A stretch of DNA of 52,122 bases from SAR116 cluster bacterium AG-321-K23 (lineage in GTDB: Bacteria > Pseudomonadota > Alphaproteobacteria > Puniceispirillales > Marisalimonadaceae): assembly GCA_003284565.1 (NCBI GenBank), contig QBXO01000011.1:1-52122 (forward strand). Reading direction: 5' to 3'. Positions 43,166-52,122 of the stretch are shown here, piece after piece. Made by a program: the position numbers and the translations under genes. The notes beneath the pieces were generated by a model that did not search any database, was not told where the DNA came from, and was given only the letters and a program-made list of their open reading frames with translations. How positions within the stretch are numbered: position 1 is the first letter of the stretch; the number at the start of each line of letters is the position of its first letter.

Positions 43166-44476
43166 TTATAAAGGTAATAAAAGTCTAACTCTTAATCCTC
43201 CTAGTGGACTATCTTCTAATATTAACTCACCTCCATGATTTAATGCAGAGTTTTTTGCTATTGATAACCCAAGTCCAGTCCCACCAGTTTTTATATTTCT
43301 TGAATTTTCTAATCTAGTAAATGGTAAAACTACCTCATCTCTTTTGTCTCTTGGTATACCAGGACCATTATCGTCAATGATTATTTCGCTATGGTCGTCG
43401 AAGATTTGTATTTGGGCATTAGCTTTGCCTGCATATCTAATTGCGTTTGTAAATAAATTTATTAACGCTCTTCTTATTGATTGCACTTGGATTGGGAAAA
43501 TTGGTGTGTTGTTGGCTGGAACAGAAATAGTGATATTTTCACCTGTAGGGTCAGAGATTTTAGCTGCTTGTTGTAGTAACTTAAATAAACTTGCGTCAAC
43601 CATTTGCTCTTCTCTTTCATTTCTAGCAAACTCTAAGTAACCGTCAATCATGTCCTCTAATTCAATTAATTCTTTTTCAAATTCTTCTTTCATTTCCCTT
43701 TTCCCGTCCATAACTGCCAATTGAAGTCTCATTCTAGTCAAAGGAGTTTTTAAATCATGGCTAACACCTGCAAGAAGTGATGTTCTCTCAGAAATTTGTT
43801 TATTAATTCTGTGTCTCATAGCTTGAAAAGCTCTTCCTGCTATCCTCACTTCAGTTGCACCCTCAATATTATAATTATCTACTTCTCTACCAAAACCTAT
43901 CTGACGGGCGGCATTTGCCAATCTTAAAATTGGCCTGACTTGTCCTCTAAGAAAAATGATTGCAATAGAAAATAAAATAACGGAGGCACCTATTGACCAC
44001 ATTATGAATGTTATACCTGTAGGAACGAACAATCGCTTATTATTAATATGCATTCTTACAATCCCGTTAGCTAATTGAATATCTACATAAAATTGACTTG
44101 AGTTCTCTATGGATGATAAATAGAAAGGTTCTTTTATTCTTGATTGAAGAGATGTACGGAAATTTTCAAATTTAGCATTGAAAGATTGGTTAGGTTTCAA
44201 AATACCTGCTTCTAACCAATAAAAAATAATGTTAAAATACTGTCTAGCCCTTACTGCTGATAAAGCCCTTTGGTCTTTTGAAGGTTCATTACCTAGTTCA
44301 TCAATTAACAACCCTAGATCTTTAGCTAAATTTTTTGCCATATGCCTGGATACCCAATCCCAGTGTCTCTCATAAAAAATTGAAACAGAAATGACTTGAA
44401 CAAGAATTATTGGAACAAGAATTATAGCTAACATTCTGCCAAAAAGACTTTTAGGTGTTATGTCTCGCAATCTCAT
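43166..44476 (-). CDS. Sensor histidine kinase (EnvZ-like)
   Basis: A 436-residue membrane kinase. Membrane helices at about 13-35 and 153-177 flank a periplasmic sensing loop of some 115 residues. HAMP spans about 178-230. The H-box is GVSHDLKTPLTRMRLQ with phospho-acceptor His240, the N-box is RALINLFTNAIRYA, and the G-boxes are DDNGPGIP and GTGLGLSIAK. It should phosphorylate the OmpR-like regulator encoded 16 bases upstream in the same operon. The signal is not evident; osmotic or envelope stress is a guess from family. Confidence 0.93.
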   Translation of the reverse strand: MRLRDITPKSLFGRMLAIILVPIILVQVISVSIFYERHWDWVSRHMAKNLAKDLGLLIDELGNEPSKDQRALSAVRARQYFNIIFYWLEAGILKPNQSFNAKFENFRTSLQSRIKEPFYLSSIENSSQFYVDIQLANGIVRMHINNKRLFVPTGITFIMWSIGASVILFSIAIIFLRGQVRPILRLANAARQIGFGREVDNYNIEGATEVRIAGRAFQAMRHRINKQISERTSLLAGVSHDLKTPLTRMRLQLAVMDGKREMKEEFEKELIELEDMIDGYLEFARNEREEQMVDASLFKLLQQAAKISDPTGENITISVPANNTPIFPIQVQSIRRALINLFTNAIRYAGKANAQIQIFDDHSEIIIDDNGPGIPRDKRDEVVLPFTRLENSRNIKTGGTGLGLSIAKNSALNHGGELILEDSPLGGLRVRLLLPL

Positions 44477-44492
44477 GATTTATACTTTACTA

Positions 44493-45218
44493 TTAATCAT
44501 CATTTTCTTCTTCATGAGTTTGCAACATCCAGCCAATACCACGTACCGTTTGTAAATAAATAGGATACCTCTTATCAACTTCAATTTTTCTTCTTATTCT
44601 TGCTATGGCAACATCTATGGACCTAGTTTCCATATTCCCACCAAGAGAATTATTTATATCATCTCTAGAAAACGCAGTATTTGGAGATTTGCAAAAGCAA
44701 TTTAATAATTTTTGCTCAGAAGTAGTCAAATGAACAGGTATATTGTTTTTATATAAGTTAAGTGATTTTTGATTAAATGAAAAAGGACCAAATTTAGTAT
44801 TTTTTTGTTTTTCAAAATTTTTGCTATTTTTAGTGATTCTTTTTAATATATTTTGAATCCTTAATAATAATTCTCTGGGTTCAAAAGGTTTAGTCATATA
44901 ATCGTCTGCGCCGTATTCAAGGCCATCAAGTCTGTCTTCAGGGTTTGACATAGCTGTTAGCATCAATGATGGGATTGAGTTTGTTTGTCGAATTTCTTTC
45001 AAAAAATCTAATCCATTTTGTCCTGGCATCATAATATCGATTACTAATAAGTCGAAAATAAGACTCCCCATAATTTTCTTTGCTTGGTCAGTATTTTCTA
45101 CATCTGAAACTCGAAGTCCATTGTTCTCTAAAAACTTTTTAAGCAAATGTCTAATTTTTTGATCATCATCAATGATTAAAATATGAAAATTATGTTTTTT
45201 TAAATCTTGATTATACAT
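44493..45218 (-). CDS. OmpR/PhoB-family response regulator
   Basis: A 241-residue response regulator. The receiver domain has acidic pocket IDDDQ (residues 16-20), phospho-acceptor Asp61 in VIDIMMPGQNG, and Lys in DDYMTKPFEP. The DNA-binding winged helix (about residues 140-235) ends RSIDVAIARIRRKIEVD, then YLQTVRGIGWML. It lies just before the EnvZ-like kinase gene and so forms its partner. The 169-base AT-rich gap upstream, shared with the divergent IlvE gene, shows no clear site. Confidence 0.95.
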   Translation of the reverse strand: MYNQDLKKHNFHILIIDDDQKIRHLLKKFLENNGLRVSDVENTDQAKKIMGSLIFDLLVIDIMMPGQNGLDFLKEIRQTNSIPSLMLTAMSNPEDRLDGLEYGADDYMTKPFEPRELLLRIQNILKRITKNSKNFEKQKNTKFGPFSFNQKSLNLYKNNIPVHLTTSEQKLLNCFCKSPNTAFSRDDINNSLGGNMETRSIDVAIARIRRKIEVDKRYPIYLQTVRGIGWMLQTHEEENDD

Positions 45219-45387
45219 TTTTAAAATTAAATATAATTTATATGATTATAATAATTAATAAACCACATAAATTATATTAAATCTAAAATCACTAAACAAC
45301 ATAATTAATTACAAAACTTATTTCTTAATATTTGCTTATTTAAAAATTATGTGGATTATAAATAATAACTTATTTTGGAGGTTTTTT

Positions 45388-46266
45388 TTGGATAACTTAT
45401 CTTTTGACAATCGTGAGGGCTTTATTTGGTACAATGGTAATTTAATTGAATGGAAGAATGCAAATGTTCATGTGTTAAATCACGGCCTACATTATGCAAG
45501 CTGTGTTTTTGAAGGTGAAAGAGCTTACAGAGGAAAAATTTTTGAGACTGAAAAACATACCAAAAGGTTATTTAATTCAGCTAGATCTCTTGATATGGAG
45601 ATTCCTTTTTCTCAAAAAGAAATACTAGAAGCAAAAGATATTTTGTTAGAAAAAAACTCACTTTTAGATGCTTATGTCAGACCAGTGGTTTGGAGAGGAA
45701 GTGAGATGATGGCAGTTTCTGCACAAAAAACAAAAATAAATGTTGCGATTGCTGTTTGGGAATGGCCAAGTTATTTTGACCCTGAACAGAAAATGCAAGG
45801 AATAAAACTTGATATTGCGAAGTGGAGACGTCCAAGTCCGGAATGTGGGCCTGTTCTTGCAAAAGCAGCTGGACTATATATGATATGTACATTGTCTAAA
45901 CATGAAGCTGAAGCAAAAGGCTATAGTGACGCTCTCATGCTAGATTATAGGGGGCAAATAGCAGAAGCCACTGGAGCTAATGTATTTTTTAGAATGCCAG
46001 ATGGTAAATTACATACTCCATTAGCTGATTGTTTTCTTGATGGAATTACGAGAAGGACTGTTATGAAACTAGCTGAAGAAATTGGTATCCAAATTGTTGA
46101 ACGTAAGATTTTTCCTGCAGAAATGTCTGAAGCAGAGGAGTGTTTTTTAACTGGTACAGCAGCAGAAGTTACACCTGTTCAATCTATTGGTGATTTTATA
46201 TTCAAACCTGGTGAGTATTGTTTAAAGTTGACAAAAGCTTACTCAAACTTGGTTAATGGAATTTAG
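45388..46266 (+). CDS. ilvE: Branched-chain amino acid aminotransferase
   Basis: A 292-residue class IV aminotransferase. Marks are VHVLNHGLHYASCVFEGERAY, VRPVVWRGSEMMAVSA, LAKAAGLYMICTLSKHEA with the PLP Lys, EATGANVFFR and FLTGTAAEVTPV. It makes or breaks Leu, Ile and Val with 2-oxoglutarate. The frame is open to an ATG at 45349, but a perfect GGAGG (45377-45381) lies six bases before TTG 45388, and the shorter product has the family length. Divergent from the OmpR-like gene. Confidence 0.95.
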   Translation: MDNLSFDNREGFIWYNGNLIEWKNANVHVLNHGLHYASCVFEGERAYRGKIFETEKHTKRLFNSARSLDMEIPFSQKEILEAKDILLEKNSLLDAYVRPVVWRGSEMMAVSAQKTKINVAIAVWEWPSYFDPEQKMQGIKLDIAKWRRPSPECGPVLAKAAGLYMICTLSKHEAEAKGYSDALMLDYRGQIAEATGANVFFRMPDGKLHTPLADCFLDGITRRTVMKLAEEIGIQIVERKIFPAEMSEAEECFLTGTAAEVTPVQSIGDFIFKPGEYCLKLTKAYSNLVNGI

Positions 46267-46274
46267 ATGAATAA

Positions 46275-46748
46275 TTAATTTTTCCATTTTTCTAATGCTT
46301 GATTATCTGACTCATTAAAGCTTACCCAATTCTTTTGATTATTATATTCTTCAAATTTCCAAAATGGAGCTTTTGTTTTCAACCAATCCATAATAAAATT
46401 ACAACCATCAAAAGCGTTTTGTCTATGTTTAGAGGATACACCAACAAAAACTATCTGATCAAAAGGTTTTAAATTACCTATTCTGTGTATCACAGTTACA
46501 CCAGTTAATTCCCATCTATCAAAACTCTCAATTATTATTTTTTCTATTTCGGTCTCTGTCATTCCTGGGTAATGTTCTAATGTCATCGAATTGATAATTT
46601 GTTTATTTTTTTCATCATAATCTCGAACAATTCCGACAAAGTTAACTACTGCGCCAGTATTATTTTGATATAGAACCTTTATTTCTTCTGACACGTCAAA
46701 ATCTTCATTTTGTATTTTGATTTTTATTATTGAAGAGCTTTTGTTCAT
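46275..46748 (-). CDS. moaE: Molybdopterin synthase catalytic subunit
   Basis: A 157-residue MoaE. Family marks are GAVVNFVGIVRDYD, MTLEHYPGMTE, VTVIHRIGNLKPFDQIVFVGV, HRQNAFDGCNFIMDWLKTKAPFWK with the active-site Lys residues. It inserts sulfur into precursor Z with the MoaD thiocarboxylate. Its ATG is adjacent to the MoaD stop. The molybdate permease genes modBC elsewhere in the window support an active molybdoenzyme system. Ends eight bases from the convergent ilvE stop. Confidence 0.95.
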   Translation of the reverse strand: MNKSSSIIKIKIQNEDFDVSEEIKVLYQNNTGAVVNFVGIVRDYDEKNKQIINSMTLEHYPGMTETEIEKIIIESFDRWELTGVTVIHRIGNLKPFDQIVFVGVSSKHRQNAFDGCNFIMDWLKTKAPFWKFEEYNNQKNWVSFNESDNQALEKWKN

Positions 46749-47000
46749 TCAACCTCCTGTGACTGGAGGAAAAAAAGCGATTTCGTCATCATTACTTATG
46801 TTAGCGTCAAAAGATGAATAAGTTTTATTAACAGCAACTTTAATTATTTCTTTTTTTTTTAAAATTAAATGATACTTTTTATCCATTTGATTTAAATAAT
46901 CAATAAGTTGATCAACATTTGTTATATGATTTGGTAAAACAATATGTTCCTCAGATTTACCTAAATGTTCTTTTATCCATGAAAAATATTTAATAACCAT
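46749..47000 (-). CDS. moaD: Molybdopterin synthase sulfur carrier subunit
   Basis: An 83-residue ubiquitin-fold protein ending in FFPPVTGG; the C-terminal Gly-Gly is the part that becomes a thiocarboxylate and donates sulfur. The start VIKYFSWIKEHLGK and the NDDEIAFFPPV segment fit MoaD well. It forms a heterotetramer with MoaE, encoded immediately downstream. It follows pgsA by 14 bases. Confidence 0.95.
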   Translation of the reverse strand: MVIKYFSWIKEHLGKSEEHIVLPNHITNVDQLIDYLNQMDKKYHLILKKKEIIKVAVNKTYSSFDANISNDDEIAFFPPVTGG

Positions 47001-47014
47001 TATCTATTCTTTAT

Positions 47015-47602
47015 TCAATTCACTTTTAAAAATTTCATTATTTTAATTATGTACTGCATACCTGTTGCAAAAGTAACTGCTCCTGCTATCCATAAAAGGA
47101 TATAGGAGATTAATCCTAAAATATCTATGTTGTAAAAAAAAGCATTTGATCTCCAAACTAAAAAACTTCCACAAGCTATTAATTGGATAGCTGTTTTCCA
47201 TTTTGCCAAAAGAGTTACTTCCAAAGAAATTTTAAAGGAAGATATACTTTCTCTCAAACCTGTGATCAAAATTTCTCTCAAAACAATTAAAAGTGCAGGG
47301 AAAAATGCATAATAATAATCTAACATGTTTTCTGAAGCTAGAGCGAAGATTATCCCAACAACTAAAAGCTTATCCGCTACTGGGTCAAGAATTTTCCCAA
47401 AATTAGATATTACGTTATACTTTCTGGCATAAAATCCATCTAAATAATCACTAACACCAGCTAAAATTAACATTGGGGTGGCTATTAAAGCTCCAATTTC
47501 GCCGCCATATATGATAATTAGAGGAAGCACAATGGCTGTTAAACTTCTGAATAAGGTTAGAACGTTAGGTATGATCCTTAATATAGAACTATTTTTCTTC
47601 AT
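47015..47602 (-). CDS. pgsA: CDP-diacylglycerol-glycerol-3-phosphate 3-phosphatidyltransferase
   Basis: A 195-residue membrane protein of the CDP-alcohol phosphatidyltransferase family, making phosphatidylglycerol phosphate. The catalytic motif is SDYLDGFYARKYNVISNFGKILDPVADK (residues 46 onward), that is D-x2-D-G-x2-A-R-x8-G-x3-D-x3-D. The opening IPNVLTLFRS is typical. Several hydrophobic helices follow. It makes the lipid used by Lgt, also in this window. Genes run uvrC-pgsA-moaD-moaE as in other alphaproteobacteria. Confidence 0.95.
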   Translation of the reverse strand: MKKNSSILRIIPNVLTLFRSLTAIVLPLIIIYGGEIGALIATPMLILAGVSDYLDGFYARKYNVISNFGKILDPVADKLLVVGIIFALASENMLDYYYAFFPALLIVLREILITGLRESISSFKISLEVTLLAKWKTAIQLIACGSFLVWRSNAFFYNIDILGLISYILLWIAGAVTFATGMQYIIKIMKFLKVN

Positions 47603-47670
47603 AAATTGACCTTAACGAGATTTTAAAGCTAAGACTATCTTTAAAACAAATTATATTTTCAAAATTTATT

Positions 47671-49548
47671 TTAGTTGAAAAAATTAAATATTTTTTCAGC
47701 TATTGACTTATTTATTCCTTCAACTTTTAACAAGTCAGTAATACTGGCTGTTCCAACTGCTCTTGCAGATCCAAATTCCTCCAAAAGAGATTTTTTTCGT
47801 GTTGCTCCAATACCACTAATTTCGTCAAGTGGATTTTTGAAAATACTTTTCTTACTCTTTATCCTATGGCCTGCAATTGCATATCTATGAACTTCATCTC
47901 TTAATTTTTGAAGAAAAAATAATGTAGGATCATCTTTGTTAAATCTCAAACTTTCAGAATATTTTGTATAAAAATTTTCTCTACCTGCATCTCTTTTGAT
48001 ACCTTTTGAAATCGCTAAAACTTCAATATTTCTTATTTGTAATTCCTCAAGTGATTTTAAAACTACATTTAAATGTCCTTTGCCTCCATCAATTATAATT
48101 AAGTCAGGAAATCCAGATGAGTTTTTTCCTATGAATCTTCGTCTAATTACTTCATTCATCATCAAATAATCATTGTTATTGATAAATTCGTCATTAATTT
48201 GTGCTGAGGAGTTTTTATATTCAGTCAAAATGTTATATCTTCTATATTGAGATTTTACAAAACCATCTTCGTTAAAAGCTATCATTGCTCCTACAGGTGA
48301 TTTGCCTTGGTTGTGCGAATTGTCATAAACTTCTAATTTTTCAATAGATTTTTTAAAATTAAAAGTTCGTTGCAAATTTTTAAGATTGTTTTTATTTGAA
48401 GATTTTTCATAAATTTTTCTGTTTAAATTTTCGTCTGCATTTTTAAGTGTTGATTTTATAATTTCTAATTTTTTTCCTCTTTGAGGTATCTGAATTCTTA
48501 CTTTAATCTTATGTTTTTTATATAAAAGCTCCTCAATTAGATTTTTATCTTTAGGATATAAATTGACGAGAATATTTTCAGGAGGAAGATTTTTATCATA
48601 AAATTGACATACAAAGGCTTGCATAATCTCTTCTTCTAAAACATCATTACCATTTTTACCTGGATTAGGGAAATATGATTTAGATCCATAATTGCAACCA
48701 CTTCTTATAATTGACATCTGAATTAGAACTTTATTATCAATTTTTCTTAATACAAGAAAGTCAACATCTTTGATATTAGGTATATTTATATTTTGACTTG
48801 CATTTACTTCTGTAAGAGCTTTTATTCTATTTCTAAAAATTGCTGCTGCTTCAAAATTTTGTTTATTAGAAGCATCGTACATTTTTTTTATCAAATTTTG
48901 TTTTATTGACTTTGTGTTTCCTTGTAAAAACTTTTTTGCTTCATTGAGACTTTCTTGATAATTTTGTTTTGATATTAAATTTACGCATGGAGCGCTACAT
49001 CTTTTGATTTGAAATTGTAGGCAAGGTCGAGTTCTAGATCTAAAAATATTATCATTACAAGTTCTTAAAAGAAAAATTTTCTGGAGTGTTTCAATCGTCT
49101 TTTGAACAGTTTTTTTTGAAACAAAAGGACCAAAATATTCACCCTTAATATTTCTTAGACCTCTATGCGCAGATAACTGAGGAAAAGAATGGGAAAAATT
49201 GAATAAAATTGAGCTGAAACTCTTATCATCTTTGAGCAATATGTTGAATATAGGTTCAAATTTCTTAATTAAATTAGATTCTAAAAGTAACGCTTCTATT
49301 TCTGAAGATGTGACAATTATCTCCAACTTAACGGTGTGCGACACCATATAGCTTAATCTTGAGTTTAGCCTTTTTGGTTGAGTATAAAATTTTATTCTAT
49401 TATTTAAATTTTTTGCTTTTCCTATGTACAAATATTCACTATTTTCTCCAATCATTTGATAAATCCCTGATTTATTTGGAATTGTCAAAAGTTCATTTTT
49501 AATTATTTCAATTCCTTTACTTAAGGACACATTTTTATTTTTAATCAT
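47671..49548 (-). CDS. uvrC: Excinuclease ABC subunit C
   Basis: A 625-residue UvrC, the dual-incision nuclease of nucleotide excision repair. The N-terminal GIY-YIG domain (SGIYQMIGENSEYLYIGKAK, residues 23-42) makes the 3-prime cut. CNDNIFRSRTRPCLQFQIKRCSAPC is the cysteine-rich region, a UVR domain lies at about 205-240 (NFEAAAIFRNRI), the RNase-H-like domain (VEVYDNSHNQG type, here KLEVYDNSHNQGKSPVGAMI) makes the 5-prime cut, and tandem helix-hairpin-helix motifs end the protein. It follows uvrB by 46 bases. Confidence 0.97.
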   Translation of the reverse strand: MIKNKNVSLSKGIEIIKNELLTIPNKSGIYQMIGENSEYLYIGKAKNLNNRIKFYTQPKRLNSRLSYMVSHTVKLEIIVTSSEIEALLLESNLIKKFEPIFNILLKDDKSFSSILFNFSHSFPQLSAHRGLRNIKGEYFGPFVSKKTVQKTIETLQKIFLLRTCNDNIFRSRTRPCLQFQIKRCSAPCVNLISKQNYQESLNEAKKFLQGNTKSIKQNLIKKMYDASNKQNFEAAAIFRNRIKALTEVNASQNINIPNIKDVDFLVLRKIDNKVLIQMSIIRSGCNYGSKSYFPNPGKNGNDVLEEEIMQAFVCQFYDKNLPPENILVNLYPKDKNLIEELLYKKHKIKVRIQIPQRGKKLEIIKSTLKNADENLNRKIYEKSSNKNNLKNLQRTFNFKKSIEKLEVYDNSHNQGKSPVGAMIAFNEDGFVKSQYRRYNILTEYKNSSAQINDEFINNNDYLMMNEVIRRRFIGKNSSGFPDLIIIDGGKGHLNVVLKSLEELQIRNIEVLAISKGIKRDAGRENFYTKYSESLRFNKDDPTLFFLQKLRDEVHRYAIAGHRIKSKKSIFKNPLDEISGIGATRKKSLLEEFGSARAVGTASITDLLKVEGINKSIAEKIFNFFN

Positions 49549-49594
49549 TTAGCAATTTTCGTATTTGATTAATTACATTTTAAATAATTATAAG

Positions 49595-51667
49595 TTACTT
49601 TTTTTTAGAATTTGAATTTATTTTAAAGTTTGTATTTGGGATAGCCATCAAACCTAACTCTTTTTGTTGTAATTTTTTTATTTCATCTCGTATTCTTGCT
49701 GCCTCTTCAAATTCAAGATTGCTAGCGGCTTTTTCCATTTCGTTTTGAAGATCTTTAATTGATTCTTTTAAATTTTTTCCATTATTTTTTTTGTTTTTAT
49801 TATCTTTATCATCATCATTATCACTAAGGTCTGCCAATATGTCAGAAATTTTACTAATAACTGTTTTAGGAGTAATATTATTTATTAAATTGTAGCTTAT
49901 TTGTTTTTTTCTTCTTCTTTCAGTCTCGTCTATTGCGTATTGCATTGATCCTGTAATTTTATCAGCATAGAGAATAACTTTTCCTTCAACATGTCTTGCG
50001 GCGCGACCAATAGTTTGAATTAATGAAGTTTTCGATCTTAAATAACCTTCTTTATCGGCATCTAAAATTGCTACTAATGCACATTCAGGAATATCTAATC
50101 CTTCTCTTAAAAGATTTATCCCTATTAAAACATCAAATACACCTAGCCTTAAATCTCTTATTATTTCAATACGTTCTAGAGTGTCTACATCAGAATGAAT
50201 ATATCTAACTTTTAATCCGGCCTCAAACATATATTCACTTAAGGCTTCAGCCATTTTTTTAGTTAAGGTCGTAACTAATACTCTATTTCCTTTTTTTGAT
50301 TGTTCTTTTGTCTCATAAATAAGATCGTCTACTTGGGTTTTTGTTGGTCTTATTAAAATTTCAGGATCCACTAGCCCTGTTGGTCTTAGAGATTGTTCTA
50401 CAAAAATACCATTAGTTTTTTTTAGTTCCCATTCACCAGGCGTAGCCGATACGTGAATAGTATTTGGTCTAAATGCTTCCCATTCCTCAAACTTTAAAGG
50501 TCTATTATCTAAACAAGAAGGTAATCTAAAACCATATTCGGCTAAAGTTGATTTTCTTCTAAAGTCTCCTTTATACATAGCTCCTATCTGACTAACTGTT
50601 ATATGACTTTCGTCAGTAAAAACAAGAGCATCGTCTGGTAAATATTCAAAAAGTGTTGGTGGAGGCTCCCCAGGATTTCTTCCTGAAAGATATCTACTAT
50701 AGTTTTCTATTCCTGGGCAAGTTCCGGCAGCTAACATCATTTCAAGATCAAAGTTAGTTCTTTGTTCTAATCGCTGCGCTTCCACTAATTTATTACTTTT
50801 ATATAAAAATTCTAAATGAACCTTTAATTCTGCTTTAATAGATTTAATAGCTTCGTTTAATGTTGGTCTAGGCGTAACATAGTGAGAATTAGCATAAATT
50901 TTTATCGACTTTAATGACGTAAGCTTTTCGCCTGTTAAAGCATCTATCTCAAATAATTCTTCAATTTCATCTCCAAAAAGAGTAATTCTCCAGGCTACTG
51001 TTTCCAAGTGTGCTGGAAAAATTTCAACTACATCACCTCTAACTCTAAAAGTACCTCTTACAAATGACATATCGTTTCTTGTATATTGAAGCTCCGTAAA
51101 CTGTCTTAACAATGTTTGTCTAGGAATTTTTTGATCTTTTTTTAATTCAATTGTCATTTTTGAGTATGTTTCAACTGAACCGATACCATAAATACATGAT
51201 ACAGAAGCAACTATTATTACATCTTTCCGTTCAAGAAGAGCTCTTGTAGCAGAATGACGCATTCTATCAATTTGATCATTAATACTCGATTCTTTTTCAA
51301 TATAAGTGTCAGATCTAGGAACATATGCTTCTGGCTGATAATAGTCATAATATGAAACAAAATATTCTACTGCATTATTTGGGAAAAAATCCTTCATCTC
51401 TCCATATAATTGTGCTGCTAATGTTTTATTAGGCGCCATTATCAAAGAAGGTCTATTAAGAGAATTTATAACATGCGCCATGGTAAATGTTTTACCAGAA
51501 CCAGTTACTCCCAGTAATACTTGGTCTTTTTCGTCATTATTAATTCCAGAAATCAATTCTTCTATAGCCTCTGGTTGATCTCCGGTAGGTATAAAATTTG
51601 AATTTAATTTAAAAACAGATTTACTGGATTTAATTTCATTATATTTAATTTTTTCAATATTATTCAT
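49595..51667 (-). CDS. uvrB: Excinuclease ABC subunit B
   Basis: A 690-residue UvrB helicase. Walker A is [10 protein letters not shown] (52-61), the beta-hairpin that grips DNA is in [20 protein letters not shown], Walker B is DESH, and motif VI is [14 protein letters not shown] Lys/Asp/Asn-rich linker (about residues 615-640) leads to a C-terminal UVR domain ([19 protein letters not shown]) that contacts UvrC. Upstream is a 136-base gap to a divergent aminotransferase gene; I see no alphaproteobacterial LexA box (GTTC-N7-GTTC) there. uvrB and uvrC adjacency suggests one transcript. Confidence 0.97.
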   Translation of the reverse strand: MNNIEKIKYNEIKSSKSVFKLNSNFIPTGDQPEAIEELISGINNDEKDQVLLGVTGSGKTFTMAHVINSLNRPSLIMAPNKTLAAQLYGEMKDFFPNNAVEYFVSYYDYYQPEAYVPRSDTYIEKESSINDQIDRMRHSATRALLERKDVIIVASVSCIYGIGSVETYSKMTIELKKDQKIPRQTLLRQFTELQYTRNDMSFVRGTFRVRGDVVEIFPAHLETVAWRITLFGDEIEELFEIDALTGEKLTSLKSIKIYANSHYVTPRPTLNEAIKSIKAELKVHLEFLYKSNKLVEAQRLEQRTNFDLEMMLAAGTCPGIENYSRYLSGRNPGEPPPTLFEYLPDDALVFTDESHITVSQIGAMYKGDFRRKSTLAEYGFRLPSCLDNRPLKFEEWEAFRPNTIHVSATPGEWELKKTNGIFVEQSLRPTGLVDPEILIRPTKTQVDDLIYETKEQSKKGNRVLVTTLTKKMAEALSEYMFEAGLKVRYIHSDVDTLERIEIIRDLRLGVFDVLIGINLLREGLDIPECALVAILDADKEGYLRSKTSLIQTIGRAARHVEGKVILYADKITGSMQYAIDETERRRKKQISYNLINNITPKTVISKISDILADLSDNDDDKDNKNKKNNGKNLKESIKDLQNEMEKAASNLEFEEAARIRDEIKKLQQKELGLMAIPNTNFKINSNSKKK

Positions 51668-51803
51668 TTTTATAAATTTGTGAGTAAAATATTTACAATG
51701 ATGTTTTATATCAAATAATAACTAATTAATTAATAAAAAAGATGTAAGTCTGAACTAAATTGTAGTAAGTCTATATACTAAAAATATAATTTGGAGTAGT
51801 TAA

Positions 51804-52122
<319 letters not shown>

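Noticed and set aside
45219-45387. Hidden RNA gene in the 169-base gap between the response regulator and ilvE
   Set aside because: The stretch is AT-rich without cloverleaf or strong hairpin; I see only divergent promoter space.
51668-51803. LexA/SOS box upstream of uvrB
   Set aside because: No GTTC-N7-GTTC or similar repeat is visible in this gap.

Overview
The window is a gene-dense, AT-rich piece of an alphaproteobacterial chromosome (about one-third G+C by eye, not computed). Several neighbourhoods are typical of that class: uvrC-pgsA-moaD-moaE, NUDIX-DUF6111-CCA-adding enzyme, ubiK-ybjN-proC, an EnvZ/OmpR pair beside a branched-chain aminotransferase, petABC, and a TauE/SafE permease with a TIGR02186 protein. 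Two TRAP transporters and very tight packing suggest a free-living, probably marine and partly streamlined lineage (SAR116-, AEGEAN-169- or HIMB59-like), but nothing seen here fixes the lineage. I saw no rRNA, tRNA, CRISPR array, insertion sequence or phage gene. No stretch longer than 300 bases lacks a gene.

Bases 1-8153 are accessory metabolism. The end of a TRAP transporter (DctQ, DctM) is followed, after an intrinsic terminator, by a lambda-crystallin-type hydroxyacid/hydroxyacyl dehydrogenase, a beta-keto acid cleavage enzyme (BKACE) and an SDR. This is a plausible route in which a 3-hydroxy acid is imported, oxidised to the 3-keto acid and cleaved with acetyl-CoA. Opposite lie an alpha/beta hydrolase with a small SCP2-like protein, then a PLP aminotransferase, a haloalkane-dehalogenase/epoxide-hydrolase-type hydrolase and an Lrp/AsnC regulator.

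Bases 8154-18345 hold the most distinctive unit, a co-directional run of ten genes next to the divergent Lrp gene. It encodes a shortened homodimeric PDH-E1-like thiamine enzyme, a complete TRAP transporter, an isocitrate-lyase/PEP-mutase family lyase, two zinc alcohol dehydrogenases, and cobalt-type nitrile hydratase alpha, beta and accessory protein. A perfect 18-bp palindrome lies in the Lrp/E1 intergenic region and a perfect hairpin separates dctP from dctQ. A nitrile or related small-molecule catabolic operon under Lrp control is my inference.

Bases 18349-29040 are mixed: an LpxO-like hydroxylase, YajQ, a hydrolase, molybdate transporter ModBC without ModA, a 3-oxoadipyl-CoA-type thiolase, a GST, pyruvate kinase, a cyclophilin, UspA, TIGR02186 and TauE/SafE.

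Bases 29118-52122 are mostly housekeeping: NUDIX, a DUF6111-like protein, a CCA-adding enzyme that appears to start at a non-canonical codon, HemF, the cytochrome bc1 complex, YchF, Pth, L25, Prs, PgeF, Lgt, UbiK, YbjN, ProC, EnvZ/OmpR, IlvE, MoaDE, PgsA, UvrC, UvrB and the start of an aspartate aminotransferase. Many convergent genes overlap or end within a few bases of each other, so terminators must often lie inside coding sequence.
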